DNA of 55,300 nucleotides. Source: JAGAJR01 sp048463395. GTDB lineage: Bacteria > Pseudomonadota > Alphaproteobacteria > RF32 > CAG-239. Below are positions 1 to 8,019 of this stretch, piece after piece. A program made the position numbers and the translations under genes. The notes beneath the pieces were generated by a model that was given only the letters and a program-made list of their open reading frames with translations, ran no database searches and had not been told where the DNA came from. The stretch spans positions 1-55,300 of the forward strand of contig DBFWPL010000031.1 of assembly GCA_048463395.1 (NCBI GenBank), given 5' to 3'. The first letter of the stretch is position 1, and each line of letters begins with the position of its first letter.

Positions 1-822
1 ACAAATAACTTATGTACATCTGTTTCTTACTATGGCAGAACCTGCCAAAAAGACTGTTATCAGCCGCAGTGTACTGCCGGTGGTTATGTAGATGCCTGCC
101 CGAGCGGACAAACCGGTACAGCGGTTGCTTATTACGGTAGAATCTGTCAAAAAGATTGTTACCAGCCGCAGTGTACTGCCGGTGGTTATGTAGACGCCTG
201 CCCGAGCGGACAAACCGGTACGGCGGTTACTTACTACGGACGCACCTGCCAAAAAGACTGTGTTACTATTTCTACACCATTACCGATATTATATTCGGAT
301 ATGACGGTTACAAGCGGTATTGTAACAGGTAAGACACCGATTGCCGTCGTCTTTGACGCCTATAAGCGGCTTGCGATAGCTTTGACACAATCATCAAGTA
401 AATTGACATGGGGCGGATACGGATACGGAAAGGATATTCCGACACTGGAGAATTGTACGAGCGAACCATTATCCTGCGGTACGGACGGTAAAGCGAATAC
501 GACGGCAATTATCGCTTACGGAAAGGCAAATAACATCTCTTATCCGGCTGCCGAGTATTGCTATAATTATAAAACCGAGGGAACCGTTGCCGGGGATTGG
601 CATTTGCCGAGCTATGCCGAGCTGAAAAGTATTTACAATGCAAAAAGTGAGATAAATGCAGCTTTGAATATGCTTGATAAGTCATCACTCTCGGCAGGAT
701 TGTATTGGTCGTCTACCGAGAAAAGTAGTTACGGTTCTTGGCTATTGGACATGTATAATAGTTCCTACTACACCTACAATAAGAATCACGATCTCTACGT
801 CCGCCCGGTCCTGGCTTTTTAA
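1..822 (+). CDS. Cys-rich tandem-repeat surface protein with C-terminal DUF1566/FISUMP-like domain (5' partial)
   Basis: The frame is open from the first base of the window, so the gene starts upstream. The visible N-terminal part is a 34-residue repeat: two full units and the start of a third begin at nt 28, 130 and 232. Each unit runs YYGR(T/I)CQKDC, then QPQCTAGG and DACPSGQTG, with four Cys per unit. The C-terminal ~170 residues contain LPSYAEL, GLYWSSTE and a terminal YVRPVLAF, the pattern of DUF1566/FISUMP domains found in secreted bacterial proteins. The spaced cysteines suggest disulfide-stabilised modules outside the cytoplasm (inference). Ligand and function are unknown. A Rho-independent terminator follows. 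Confidence 0.75.
   Translation, partial: TNNLCTSVSYYGRTCQKDCYQPQCTAGGYVDACPSGQTGTAVAYYGRICQKDCYQPQCTAGGYVDACPSGQTGTAVTYYGRTCQKDCVTISTPLPILYSDMTVTSGIVTGKTPIAVVFDAYKRLAIALTQSSSKLTWGGYGYGKDIPTLENCTSEPLSCGTDGKANTTAIIAYGKANNISYPAAEYCYNYKTEGTVAGDWHLPSYAELKSIYNAKSEINAALNMLDKSSLSAGLYWSSTEKSSYGSWLLDMYNSSYYTYNKNHDLYVRPVLAF
28..240 (+). repeat. 102-bp in-frame tandem repeat
   Basis: Two near-identical 102-bp units (28-129 and 130-231) and the first bases of a third encode the 34-residue Cys-rich module. Only a few bases differ between units, which points to recent duplication or homogenisation. More units may lie upstream of the window. Confidence 0.85.
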
Positions 823-848
823 CTTTAACATCAATCTTGTACAAAAAT

Positions 849-885
849 CCCCCTTTGAAGAAATATTCAAAGGGGGTGTTTGTTT
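849..885 (+). terminator. Rho-independent terminator
   Basis: An 11-bp perfect stem (CCCCCTTTGAA / TTCAAAGGGGG) with a 6-nt loop is followed by TGTTTGTTT. It ends the repeat-protein transcript. Confidence 0.9.
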
Positions 886-997
886 CCAATAAATCTTAAC
901 CTTAAGTCTATCTGAAGAATTATTGAAAATGTTCATCCTGAAATTAGTTATATGACGTGCACTAATGAAAATCATAAATCAAAAAAGGAGAATTAAA

Positions 998-1585
998 ATG
1001 ACAACTCAAGGTGTTCGTTATCCTACTTTCGCTTTTATTACCGGCGGTGCCGGACAAGCCGATGACGGTATTCCGCCGCAGCCGTTTGAAACTTTCTGTT
1101 ATGACTCCGCTTTGCTGCAAGCCAGAATTGAAAACTTCAACGTTGTTCCTTACACTTCCGTTTTGCCTAAAGAATTATACGGCAAAATCCTGCCGATTAA
1201 CGACAAAATCGTCAGCCAATTCAAACACGGTGCCGTTTTGGAAGTGATTATGGCCGGTCATGGTGCAAGCCGTGATGAACACAAAGCCATCGCCACCGGT
1301 CTCGGCGTTTGCTGGGGCAAAGACAAAAACGGCGAGCTTATCGGCGGATGGGCTGCTGAATATGTTGAATTCTTCGATACTCAGATTGACGATGAAATCG
1401 CCAAAGGTCATGCCGAAATGTGGTTGAACAAATCTTTGAATCACGAATTGTCCATCCGCGGTGTTGAAAAACACTCCGAATTCCAGATGTGGCACAACTA
1501 TGTCAACATCACCCAACAGTTTGGTTACAGTCTGACTGCCATGGGCTTCTTGAACTTTGAGCATGCAGATCCTGCTCAGGCATAA
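998..1585 (+). CDS. aaxB: Pyruvoyl-dependent arginine decarboxylase
   Basis: Converts arginine to agmatine and CO2, consuming a proton. The 195-aa protein has the length and pattern of the PvlArgDC family (archaeal PdaD, chlamydial AaxB). VVPYTSVLPKE contains the Thr53-Ser54 self-cleavage site, from which Ser54 would become the pyruvoyl group. GAVLEVIMA follows, with the conserved acidic residue of the active site. The start at 998 is chosen because AAGGAG lies 7 bases upstream; an in-frame ATG at 965 lacks such a site. The next gene is a basic amino-acid antiporter, so the pair forms an arginine-import/agmatine-export route as in Chlamydia. A decarboxylase of another specificity is possible, but the arginine family fits best. 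Confidence 0.88.
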   Translation: MTTQGVRYPTFAFITGGAGQADDGIPPQPFETFCYDSALLQARIENFNVVPYTSVLPKELYGKILPINDKIVSQFKHGAVLEVIMAGHGASRDEHKAIATGLGVCWGKDKNGELIGGWAAEYVEFFDTQIDDEIAKGHAEMWLNKSLNHELSIRGVEKHSEFQMWHNYVNITQQFGYSLTAMGFLNFEHADPAQA

Positions 1586-1597
1586 CATTTTAACCGG

Positions 1598-1638
1598 CAG
1601 AGGCTCAGCTCTCAACAGGCTGAACCTCTGTTTGTTTT
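1598..1638 (+). terminator. Intercistronic hairpin with U-tract between decarboxylase and antiporter
   Basis: CAGAGGCTCAGC pairs with GCTGAACCTCTG (one mismatch), followed by TTTGTTTTT. It sits between two genes that should work together. It may be a partial terminator that sets the decarboxylase:antiporter ratio, or the antiporter may have its own promoter. Confidence 0.75.
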
Positions 1639-1662
1639 TATCATATTACAAGGATTAAGATT

Positions 1663-3144
1663 ATGGCTGATAAACAACAGACAAAGTCATCCGCCGTCGC
1701 AAAGGGCAATCCAAACGGTTTGGGCGTGTTTGCCTTGGCCAGTATTGTCGTCAGTTCGATGATCGGCGGCGGAATTTACAGCCTGCCTCAGAATATGGCC
1801 GCAGGAGCTTCTGCCGGTGCTGTTCTTTTGGCTTGGCTGATTACCGGTATCGGTATTTATTTCATTGCCAACACTTTTCGCATTCTTTCAACTGCCAAAC
1901 CTGACCTTACCGCCGGTATTTACATGTACAGCCGCGAGGGGTTCGGACCTTATACCGGATTTACCATCGGTTGGTCATACTGGTTGTGTCAGGTATGCGG
2001 AAACGTCGGTTACGCCGTGATTACCATGGACGCCTTAAACTACTTCTTCCCGCCTTATTTTGCCGGAGGAAACAACCTCTTGTCCATTATCGGCGGTTCA
2101 CTCATCATCTGGGGATTTAACTTTCTGGTACTGAAAGGCATTCGTCAGGCAACAATTGTAAACATGATCGGCACAATTGTTAAAATTGTTCCGCTGCTTT
2201 TGTTTATTCTCATCATTGCCTTCGTTTTTTCTTCTTCAAAATTTGATTTTGATTTTTGGGGAGAAAATTTGGCCACTCAGGCAAAAATCGGCGGATTAAG
2301 CACCCAGATCAAAAGCACCATGTTGGTTACCTTGTGGGCCTTCATCGGTATTGAGGGAGCCGTGGTGATGTCTAATCGGGCAAGGACACCGAATGATGTC
2401 GGAACAGCCACCCTGCTCGGTTTTTTGGGATGTTTGGCAATATATATTCTCTTGTCGCTGCTGCCGTTCGGTTTTATGTCTCAGGCAGAACTTGCTGCTG
2501 TTCCAAATCCGTCTACGGCCGGTATTTTGGAAAAAATCGTCGGACCATGGGGTTCCTGGCTGATGAATATCGGCTTATTAGTTTCCGTTCTGACCAGCTG
2601 GCTGGCTTGGACAATGGTTACCGCCGAAATTCCTCATGCCGCCGCTCAAAACGGAACGTTCCCGAAGCAGTTCGCAACCGTCAACAAAAATGGTTCCCCT
2701 TCCGTTTCTTTGTGGGTAACATCAATTATGATGCAGTTGTTCATTCTGTTGGTTTATTTCTCAAACAACGCATGGAACACCATGTTGAGCATTACCGGAG
2801 TTATGGTTCTTCCGGCTTACTTGGCATCCTGTGCTTATTTGTGGAAAATCTGCGAAGACGGAGAATACCCGAACAATATTCCGGTTAAGCGTTCCGCAGC
2901 GTTGATTACCGCTGTTCTCGGTTCATTATACGCCTTATGGCTCATTTATGCCGCCGGCTTGAACTATCTTTTGATGGCGGTTGTTATCGTTGCCTTGGGT
3001 ATTCCGGTTTACATCTGGGCCCGTCGGCAAAACGCCCCTGAAAAAGACGCGTTTTCAAGCGGAGAACTGGTCTTTGCATGGGCTTTGATTCTTATCGCAG
3101 TTTGGGCGGTTTACGCCTTCTTGAGAGGAATTGTCTCTCTTTAA
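1663..3144 (+). CDS. aaxC: APC-family basic amino acid antiporter (arginine/agmatine or arginine/ornithine type)
   Basis: Inner-membrane exchanger of 493 aa with about 12 hydrophobic segments. The N-terminal SSMIGGGIYSLPQNMA is the substrate-binding GxG region of APC antiporters (AdiC, ArcD, AaxC). WAFIGIEGAVVMSNRAR in the middle is typical of the ArcD/AaxC branch. Because it follows a pyruvoyl arginine decarboxylase, the likely exchange is arginine in for agmatine out, giving acid resistance or proton-motive force. This is inference from context; arginine/ornithine exchange cannot be excluded from sequence alone. AAGGAT lies upstream of the ATG. Confidence 0.82.
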   Translation: MADKQQTKSSAVAKGNPNGLGVFALASIVVSSMIGGGIYSLPQNMAAGASAGAVLLAWLITGIGIYFIANTFRILSTAKPDLTAGIYMYSREGFGPYTGFTIGWSYWLCQVCGNVGYAVITMDALNYFFPPYFAGGNNLLSIIGGSLIIWGFNFLVLKGIRQATIVNMIGTIVKIVPLLLFILIIAFVFSSSKFDFDFWGENLATQAKIGGLSTQIKSTMLVTLWAFIGIEGAVVMSNRARTPNDVGTATLLGFLGCLAIYILLSLLPFGFMSQAELAAVPNPSTAGILEKIVGPWGSWLMNIGLLVSVLTSWLAWTMVTAEIPHAAAQNGTFPKQFATVNKNGSPSVSLWVTSIMMQLFILLVYFSNNAWNTMLSITGVMVLPAYLASCAYLWKICEDGEYPNNIPVKRSAALITAVLGSLYALWLIYAAGLNYLLMAVVIVALGIPVYIWARRQNAPEKDAFSSGELVFAWALILIAVWAVYAFLRGIVSL

Positions 3145-3164
3145 TAAAAGAACATTCCCTCACA

Positions 3165-3201
3165 CAAAAAACATCCTCGATTATTTTCGAGGATGTTTTT
3201 T
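3165..3201. terminator. Bidirectional terminator
   Basis: AAAAAACATCCTCGA pairs perfectly with TCGAGGATGTTTTTT around a 6-nt loop, with T-runs on both strands. It serves the antiporter (+) and the tautomerase (-). Confidence 0.9.
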
Positions 3202-3210
3202 GCTCTTTTT

Positions 3211-3555
3211 CTAGCCCAAAAGGTTTCCGCCGATAGCCACTGTTGATGCCGGCATATCGACAAATTCGATATTAATATTATGCAAATCGGCTTTTAAGCG
3301 GTCATACAAAAATTCGGTCAGGATTTTTGCCAATCCCGCTTTATTCCCGAAGCCGATTGATTTCATTTTCGCTAACACGCCGATATTCTCCTTTTTTCCG
3401 CCAAAAGACATATTCGGATTATAACGATAGTCCACAATCACATAACTTATCGGTTTGTGCAGTTCAGAGGCAACCAACTCCGCCCCCTCGACAACCAGAT
3501 TGTCAATTTGTTCCTGTGCCAGTTTGGCATTGCTGTTAATGATTAAAAACGGCAT
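3211..3555 (-). CDS. MIF/D-dopachrome tautomerase family protein
   Basis: 114-aa member of the macrophage migration inhibitory factor family, which tautomerises phenylpyruvate-like enols. The start is fixed at 3555. AAAGGAG lies just upstream, and this start places Pro directly after Met, giving the catalytic N-terminal proline once Met is removed. A longer reading from 3597 would bury that proline. MSFGGKKEN and KSIGFG match the family's MSFGG and SIG segments, and FVDMPASTVAIGG matches the C-terminal INFVDM region. Trimeric cytoplasmic enzyme in the family. In host-associated microbes such homologues have been proposed to mimic host cytokine; here that is speculation. Single gene facing its own terminator. 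Confidence 0.88.
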   Translation of the reverse strand: MPFLIINSNAKLAQEQIDNLVVEGAELVASELHKPISYVIVDYRYNPNMSFGGKKENIGVLAKMKSIGFGNKAGLAKILTEFLYDRLKADLHNINIEFVDMPASTVAIGGNLLG

Positions 3556-3674
3556 TCTTTTCTCCTTTGATATTTTGTTTTCTTTAACATAAATCATCTT
3601 TTTTTGAATTTCAAAGATTATTTATATTGATTTTTAGACAAAAATATCACATATTAGCCGCAAAGGAGTTAAAT

Positions 3675-4094
3675 ATGTCCAAAGAACAAAATCAATTAGA
3701 CTATACCATTCAGTTTTTTCGTCAGAGATTAAAAGACGATACGCTCCCTTTAGATGAAAAAAGAGTTTGTTTGTTCTACCTTAATGAACTGAAAACCGCT
3801 GTTTGTTGCCCCGATGATGAAAAATTCCGCCCTTTTCACAGATGTATCGGCGGAAACGGCGATCGAATGGTTTTTCACAAATTTGTTCTCAGGGATAAAA
3901 ACGATAATATCCGTTTCAATTCTGATAATTCCCTTTGCCATGCAACTTGCGGTTTTCAGGATTTTGAAACCTATCTGCAATATATCCGCGGCGAAAAAAA
4001 GGTTCAGCCTAAAGCTTTGTCGTTTTACAACGGTATTCCTCAGGCTGACTATATTGAAACAGAACGCTTTTTGCTAAACCAATTTGAACATTAA
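3675..4094 (+). CDS. Hypothetical protein, 139 aa
   Basis: Start chosen at 3675 because CAAAGGAGTTAAAT precedes this ATG; the in-frame ATG at 3627 has no ribosome site. A soluble protein with no signal peptide or membrane segment. It contains several Cys (CCPDDEKF, HRC, CHATCGF) and the stretch FHRCIGGNGDRMVFHKFVLRDKNDNIRF. I do not recognise a family. Cys/His spacing could bind a metal but no standard finger is evident. It is monocistronic and shares a terminator with gyrA on the other strand. Confidence 0.7.
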   Translation: MSKEQNQLDYTIQFFRQRLKDDTLPLDEKRVCLFYLNELKTAVCCPDDEKFRPFHRCIGGNGDRMVFHKFVLRDKNDNIRFNSDNSLCHATCGFQDFETYLQYIRGEKKVQPKALSFYNGIPQADYIETERFLLNQFEH

Positions 4095-4097
4095 AAA

Positions 4098-4128
4098 GAT
4101 AAAGCCCCTTTTCAGGGGCTTTATTTTA
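4098..4128. terminator. Bidirectional terminator
   Basis: AAAGCCCC / GGGGCTTT with a short loop between the orphan gene (+) and gyrA (-). T-rich on the plus strand, A-rich upstream. Confidence 0.85.
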
Positions 4129-6945
4129 GTCTTCGATACTATCGGTTTCCGGTTCACTGACCGTATCCGGTTCCGTATCCTCATATTCCGAGATTGTTTC
4201 TCCCAGAACTTCAGATCCGGTTTCCTCCTCGATTTCCTCATCATCACCGTCATCGGCATCCAGCCATGTAACGGAAACGACTTTTTCGTTTTCGGCGGTT
4301 CTGAACAGGATAACACCCTGAGTCTTACGTCCGGCAATGCGGATGTCTGCCACAGGCATACGAATCAGCTTACCACCGTCGGTTACCATCATAATCTGGT
4401 TGTCGTCCTCAATCGGGAAGGAACTTACGATTTCCTTATTGCGGGCTGACATTTCCATGTTGGCAATACCCTGACCGCCGCGGCCGGTTACACGATATTC
4501 ATAAGAAGATGAACGCTTGCCGTAACCGGTGGAGGTTACAGAGAGAATAAACTCTTCCTTCTCTTTCATCTCCAGATATTTTTCCGTTGTCAAAACATTC
4601 AGCAATCCGGTTTCTTCCGGAGCGACACAAGCGTCCCCGCCGCGTTCGGCTTCAAGGCGTTTGATTGCGGAATTGACTTTGGCGTACTCGTCGCGTTCCT
4701 CGGTAGTGGCGTCGCTGTGTTTCAAAATAGACATGGAAATGACCTCATCCTCCGCCGCCATTTTGATACCGCGGACACCGGTTGAGTTTCTGCCGACAAA
4801 GACACGAACATCCGTTACCGGGAAGCGGATACATTTACCGCTCTTGGCCGCCAACATAATATCATTGTCTTCATGACAAATACGGACGTTAATCAGTTTG
4901 TCGCCGTCATCCAGTTTCATGGCGATTTTACCGTTAGACTGAACGTTTACAAAGTCCGTTAATGAGTTGCGTCTGACATTACCCTGTGAGGTTGCAAACA
5001 TAATGGACATATTCCGGCACTCTTCCTCATTTTCCGGAAGTTTCATAATCGTTGTGATGGTTTCGCCTTCATCCAACGGTAACAGGTTGATGAACGGTTT
5101 GCCTTTGGATGTTGGAGAACCGAGAGGCAGTTTATAAACTTTCATCTTATAAACCAGACCTTTGGAAGAGAAGAACAATACTGGCGTATGGGTGGAAGCC
5201 ACAAACAAGCGAGTTACGAAATCCTCGTCTTTGGTTGACATACCGGACTTGCCTTTACCACCACGTTTCTGAGCCTTATAAGCATTCAGCGGAACACGTT
5301 TGATATAACCGGCTTCAGTTACGGTAACAACCATTTCTTCCCTTTGAATCAGAGATTCAATGTCGGTATCGTATTCAATGTCTTCAATCTTGGTACGACG
5401 CGGGGTTGCGTATTCGTCTTTAATGGCAACGAACTCATCACGCATAATGCTATAAAGTTTTTCACGGCTGGCCAAGATAGACAGGCACTCTTTGATTTCT
5501 TCTCCGATGGACATTAATTCTTCGTGAATTTTATCTCTTTCCAGACCGGTTAAGCGTTGCAATTTCAAGTCCAAAATCGCTTTAGCCTGATTTTCGGACA
5601 AATGGTAGAAACCGTTTTCAACTTTACGATCCGGTTCGTCAATCAGAATAACCAGAGGTTCGACATCTCCGGCCGGCCATGCTTTAGCCAATAAGGCATC
5701 CTTAGCTTCCTGAGGGTTTGGAGAGGTGCGGATTAAATCAATGACAGGATCCAGATTTTCAACGGCAATTGCCAAACCGACCAAGGTATGAGCTCTGTCG
5801 CGGGCTTTGTTTAATTCATAAATCGTACGACGACGGATAACTTCCTCTCTGAATTCGACAAAGGCGGAAATGATGTCTTTCAAATTCATCATCATCGGAC
5901 GACCGCCGTTAATTGCCAGCATATTCATCCCAAAACTGGTTTGCAACGGCGTGTATTTATAAAGCTGGTTCAAAATCACATCAGCCTGAAAGTCACGTTT
6001 GATTTCAATCACAACACGGACACCCTGACGGTCCGATTCATCGCGGATTTCCGAAATACCGTCAATTTTCTTCTCCTTAACCAGTTCGGCGATACGGGTA
6101 ATCAAAGCTGCTTTGTTGACCTGATAAGGGATTTCGTGGACAATAATGGCGTCTTTGTCTTTACGCAGTTCTTCAATTGTGCATTTTGCACGCATCATTA
6201 CCGAACCGCGACCGGTCAGATAAGCGGATTTTGCACCGCTGTAACCCAAAATCAAGCCTCCGGTCGGGAAATCCGGCCCAGGGACGATATTAATCATATC
6301 TTCAATGGAAATTTCCGGATTATCAACATAGGCACAGCAAGCGTCCAAAACTTCGCCGAGGTTGTGCGGCGGAATATTGGTCGCCATACCGACGGCAATA
6401 CCGTTCGCACCGTTAATCAGCAAGTTCGGATATCTGGCCGGAAGAACAGACGGTTCCTGAAGGGTTTCATCATAGTTCGGAATAAAGTCAACCGTGTCTT
6501 TGTCAATATCTTCAATTAAAGCATGGGCAACTTTTTCCAAACGGGCTTCGGTATAACGCATGGCGGCGGCACTGTCGCCATCCATGGAACCGAAGTTTCC
6601 CTGTCCGTCAACCAAAGGCAGACGCATTGAAAAAGGCTGTGCCATACGAACCATGGCTTCGTAAATGGAGCTGTCGCCGTGCGGGTGATATTTACCCATG
6701 ACATCGCCGACGATACGGGCTGATTTACGATACGGACGGTTATAGTCATAACCGTTTTCATACATTCCGTAGACAATACGGCGGTGAACCGGTTTCAGAC
6801 CATCGCGGACATCCGGCAACGCACGGGACACGATAACGCTCATCGCATAGTCAAGGTAAGAACGACGCATTTCTTCCGAGATTTCGACCGGCAAAACACC
6901 GTCCATATTCTTCGGAGCGTCTATGATTTCAATTTCATCAGTCAC
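4126..6945 (-). CDS. gyrA: DNA gyrase subunit A
   Basis: The 939-aa subunit cuts and rejoins DNA to introduce negative supercoils with GyrB. The N-terminal breakage-reunion domain includes GKYHPHGDSSIYEAMVRM. The positions equivalent to E. coli Ser83 and Asp87 are Ser92 and Glu96. Active-site tyrosine is Tyr131 in AAAMRYTEARL. The GyrA box QKRGGKGKSG in the C-terminal pinwheel separates it from ParC. The last ~45 residues are very acidic (DADDGDDEEIEEETG then alternating E/D/S/T), longer than in many orthologues; such tails modulate supercoiling in E. coli. No gyrB is nearby. Transcribed alone. Confidence 0.97.
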   Translation of the reverse strand: MTDEIEIIDAPKNMDGVLPVEISEEMRRSYLDYAMSVIVSRALPDVRDGLKPVHRRIVYGMYENGYDYNRPYRKSARIVGDVMGKYHPHGDSSIYEAMVRMAQPFSMRLPLVDGQGNFGSMDGDSAAAMRYTEARLEKVAHALIEDIDKDTVDFIPNYDETLQEPSVLPARYPNLLINGANGIAVGMATNIPPHNLGEVLDACCAYVDNPEISIEDMINIVPGPDFPTGGLILGYSGAKSAYLTGRGSVMMRAKCTIEELRKDKDAIIVHEIPYQVNKAALITRIAELVKEKKIDGISEIRDESDRQGVRVVIEIKRDFQADVILNQLYKYTPLQTSFGMNMLAINGGRPMMMNLKDIISAFVEFREEVIRRRTIYELNKARDRAHTLVGLAIAVENLDPVIDLIRTSPNPQEAKDALLAKAWPAGDVEPLVILIDEPDRKVENGFYHLSENQAKAILDLKLQRLTGLERDKIHEELMSIGEEIKECLSILASREKLYSIMRDEFVAIKDEYATPRRTKIEDIEYDTDIESLIQREEMVVTVTEAGYIKRVPLNAYKAQKRGGKGKSGMSTKDEDFVTRLFVASTHTPVLFFSSKGLVYKMKVYKLPLGSPTSKGKPFINLLPLDEGETITTIMKLPENEEECRNMSIMFATSQGNVRRNSLTDFVNVQSNGKIAMKLDDGDKLINVRICHEDNDIMLAAKSGKCIRFPVTDVRVFVGRNSTGVRGIKMAAEDEVISMSILKHSDATTEERDEYAKVNSAIKRLEAERGGDACVAPEETGLLNVLTTEKYLEMKEKEEFILSVTSTGYGKRSSSYEYRVTGRGGQGIANMEMSARNKEIVSSFPIEDDNQIMMVTDGGKLIRMPVADIRIAGRKTQGVILFRTAENEKVVSVTWLDADDGDDEEIEEETGSEVLGETISEYEDTEPDTVSEPETDSIED

Positions 6946-7031
6946 TTTTTATTCCTTTTTTATATTTTAACTGGATTGAGATTAGCAAAATTACGGTTTT
7001 GACACCAGCCAATTATCAAACTTATACCCAT

Positions 7032-7076
7032 TAAAAAAGGCTGTTTTCTTCTCTATGGGCAAAAAAACAGCCTTAA
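7032..7076 (-). terminator. Rho-independent terminator of the 7136-7465 gene
   Basis: On the minus strand AAGGCTGTTTT pairs with AAAACAGCCTT around a ~15-nt loop and runs into TTTT. It lies between this gene and the gyrA promoter region (6946-7031), in which no clear promoter was assigned. Confidence 0.75.
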
Positions 7077-7135
7077 AATCGATTTTGGAAAAATTAAAAA
7101 CTAAAAAGTTAACGCTACGGCAAAAAAACGGCGGT

Positions 7136-7465
7136 CTAAATCCAGAGGTAAACTAAACAGCAAAAAACGTAAAATAATGTGAAATACACCACCCTCGCCC
7201 ACCATTTCGCCTTACGAACTTTGTCCGGCAAGCAGGCAAACAAAACATAAGTAACCAAAAAGAGTTTGGAAAACGATTTCACTAATTCAATAAACGCATC
7301 CGGTCCGAGCTCAATTTGCTTACACTCCAAAGTTTCAGGATATTTTTCCGCAAACCAATATGCTAACATGGCAGATACCATACAAAAGACCCAAGAGCCT
7401 AAAATAAAAATCACGGCTTTTTTAATATAATTCAGATGCCTTTTGATAAATTCCATTTTTTCCAT
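7136..7465 (-). CDS. Small 3-TM membrane protein, paralogue of 8020-8343 (possible immunity protein)
   Basis: 109 aa with hydrophobic segments at about residues 14-36, 64-78 and 89-109. Its C-terminal half follows the pattern YVLFxxxPDKxRKxxWxxRxxYFxxFY...YLWI, shared position by position with the gene at 8020-8343. The N-terminal halves differ. I know no family for it. The two copies flank a soluble gene (7568-7969). Duplicated small membrane proteins with diverged sequence next to a toxin-like gene are typical of immunity genes. That reading is inference and no toxin domain is proven. Confidence 0.72.
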   Translation of the reverse strand: MEKMEFIKRHLNYIKKAVIFILGSWVFCMVSAMLAYWFAEKYPETLECKQIELGPDAFIELVKSFSKLFLVTYVLFACLPDKVRKAKWWARVVYFTLFYVFCCLVYLWI

Positions 7466-7512
7466 CCCGTGAAAGTTAATAAGAATTTCAGTATATAAAA
7501 CTATATCTTTTA

Positions 7513-7547
7513 TACTAGTGGTTTTTGAGATTTTATACCCAAAACAA
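7513..7547 (-). pseudogene. Remnant of a further paralogue 3' end
   Basis: This short stretch resembles 8001-8034, the terminator arm plus last codons of the 3-TM gene. Shared positions include agtgg.tttttga.attttata.ccaaa. Read on the minus strand it ends ...LFWV-stop, against YLWI-stop in the intact copy. It lies directly after the 7568-7969 gene and suggests an older cassette replaced by recombination. Confidence 0.45.
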
Positions 7548-7567
7548 AGACACCTGAATTATGTTTT

Positions 7568-7969
7568 TTAATAAGGTCTACCTGTTGCGTCCAATTTTTG
7601 TTTTCCTGGATATTTTAATTCAAAATATTGCTGAACCTTCTTTTGTGTATACTTATCATATTGATATTTTTTTGATTTCATGACTTCTTGCAAATCTTCA
7701 TCATTCCAACTTCCTACATGTCTATAGAGAGGATGTGGATTTGGTTTTCTATCCGGAAAGGGACGACCTTTTTTATATGCTTCATTTCGAGCATTCATAT
7801 ATTCGTCTTCTCCTTCATTTAATAAATCTATATCTAACCAATCTCTAGCAAAATCATCCACATTTTCACTAGCTGCCCTAGCCCCTTGTTCTACTGTTTC
7901 TTGTATCATTTTACGTTTTACATATTTTTTTCCATATTTATATATTCCTTTTAATATTTTATCATACAT
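7568..7969 (-). CDS. Hypothetical soluble protein in a toxin/immunity-like islet
   Basis: 133 aa, strongly charged and AT-rich. The N-terminal part (KYGKKYVKRKMIQETVEQGAR) is basic and helical. The C-terminal half is polar with GRPFPDRKPNPHPLYRHVG and ends YPGKQKLDATGRPY, reminiscent in composition of C-terminal toxin tips of polymorphic toxins. No signal peptide and no nuclease motif I can name. A ribosome site (AGGAG) precedes the ATG. Flanked by two related 3-TM proteins. An orphan toxin tip with membrane immunity partners is the working idea, but it may simply be an unknown accessory protein. Confidence 0.6.
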   Translation of the reverse strand: MYDKILKGIYKYGKKYVKRKMIQETVEQGARAASENVDDFARDWLDIDLLNEGEDEYMNARNEAYKKGRPFPDRKPNPHPLYRHVGSWNDEDLQEVMKSKKYQYDKYTQKKVQQYFELKYPGKQKLDATGRPY

Positions 7970-7986
7970 ATCATTCTCCTAAAAAA

Positions 7987-8012
7987 GAAAAACCACTCAA
8001 TTGAGTGGCTTT
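7987..8012 (-). terminator. Terminator of the 8020-8343 gene
   Basis: A perfect 16-bp palindrome CCACTCAATTGAGTGG is followed, on the minus strand, by TTTTTCTTTTTT. It separates the first 3-TM gene from the next gene, so each gene in the islet may be transcribed separately. Confidence 0.85.
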
Positions 8013-8019
8013 TGAAATT

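Noticed and set aside
28..240. CRISPR array
   Set aside because: The repeats are 102 bp, contiguous without spacers, and translate into an open Cys-rich frame.
5941..6519. 192-codon frame opposite gyrA
   Set aside because: Antisense to a certain gene; composition explained by the opposite strand's codon pattern and no ribosome site.
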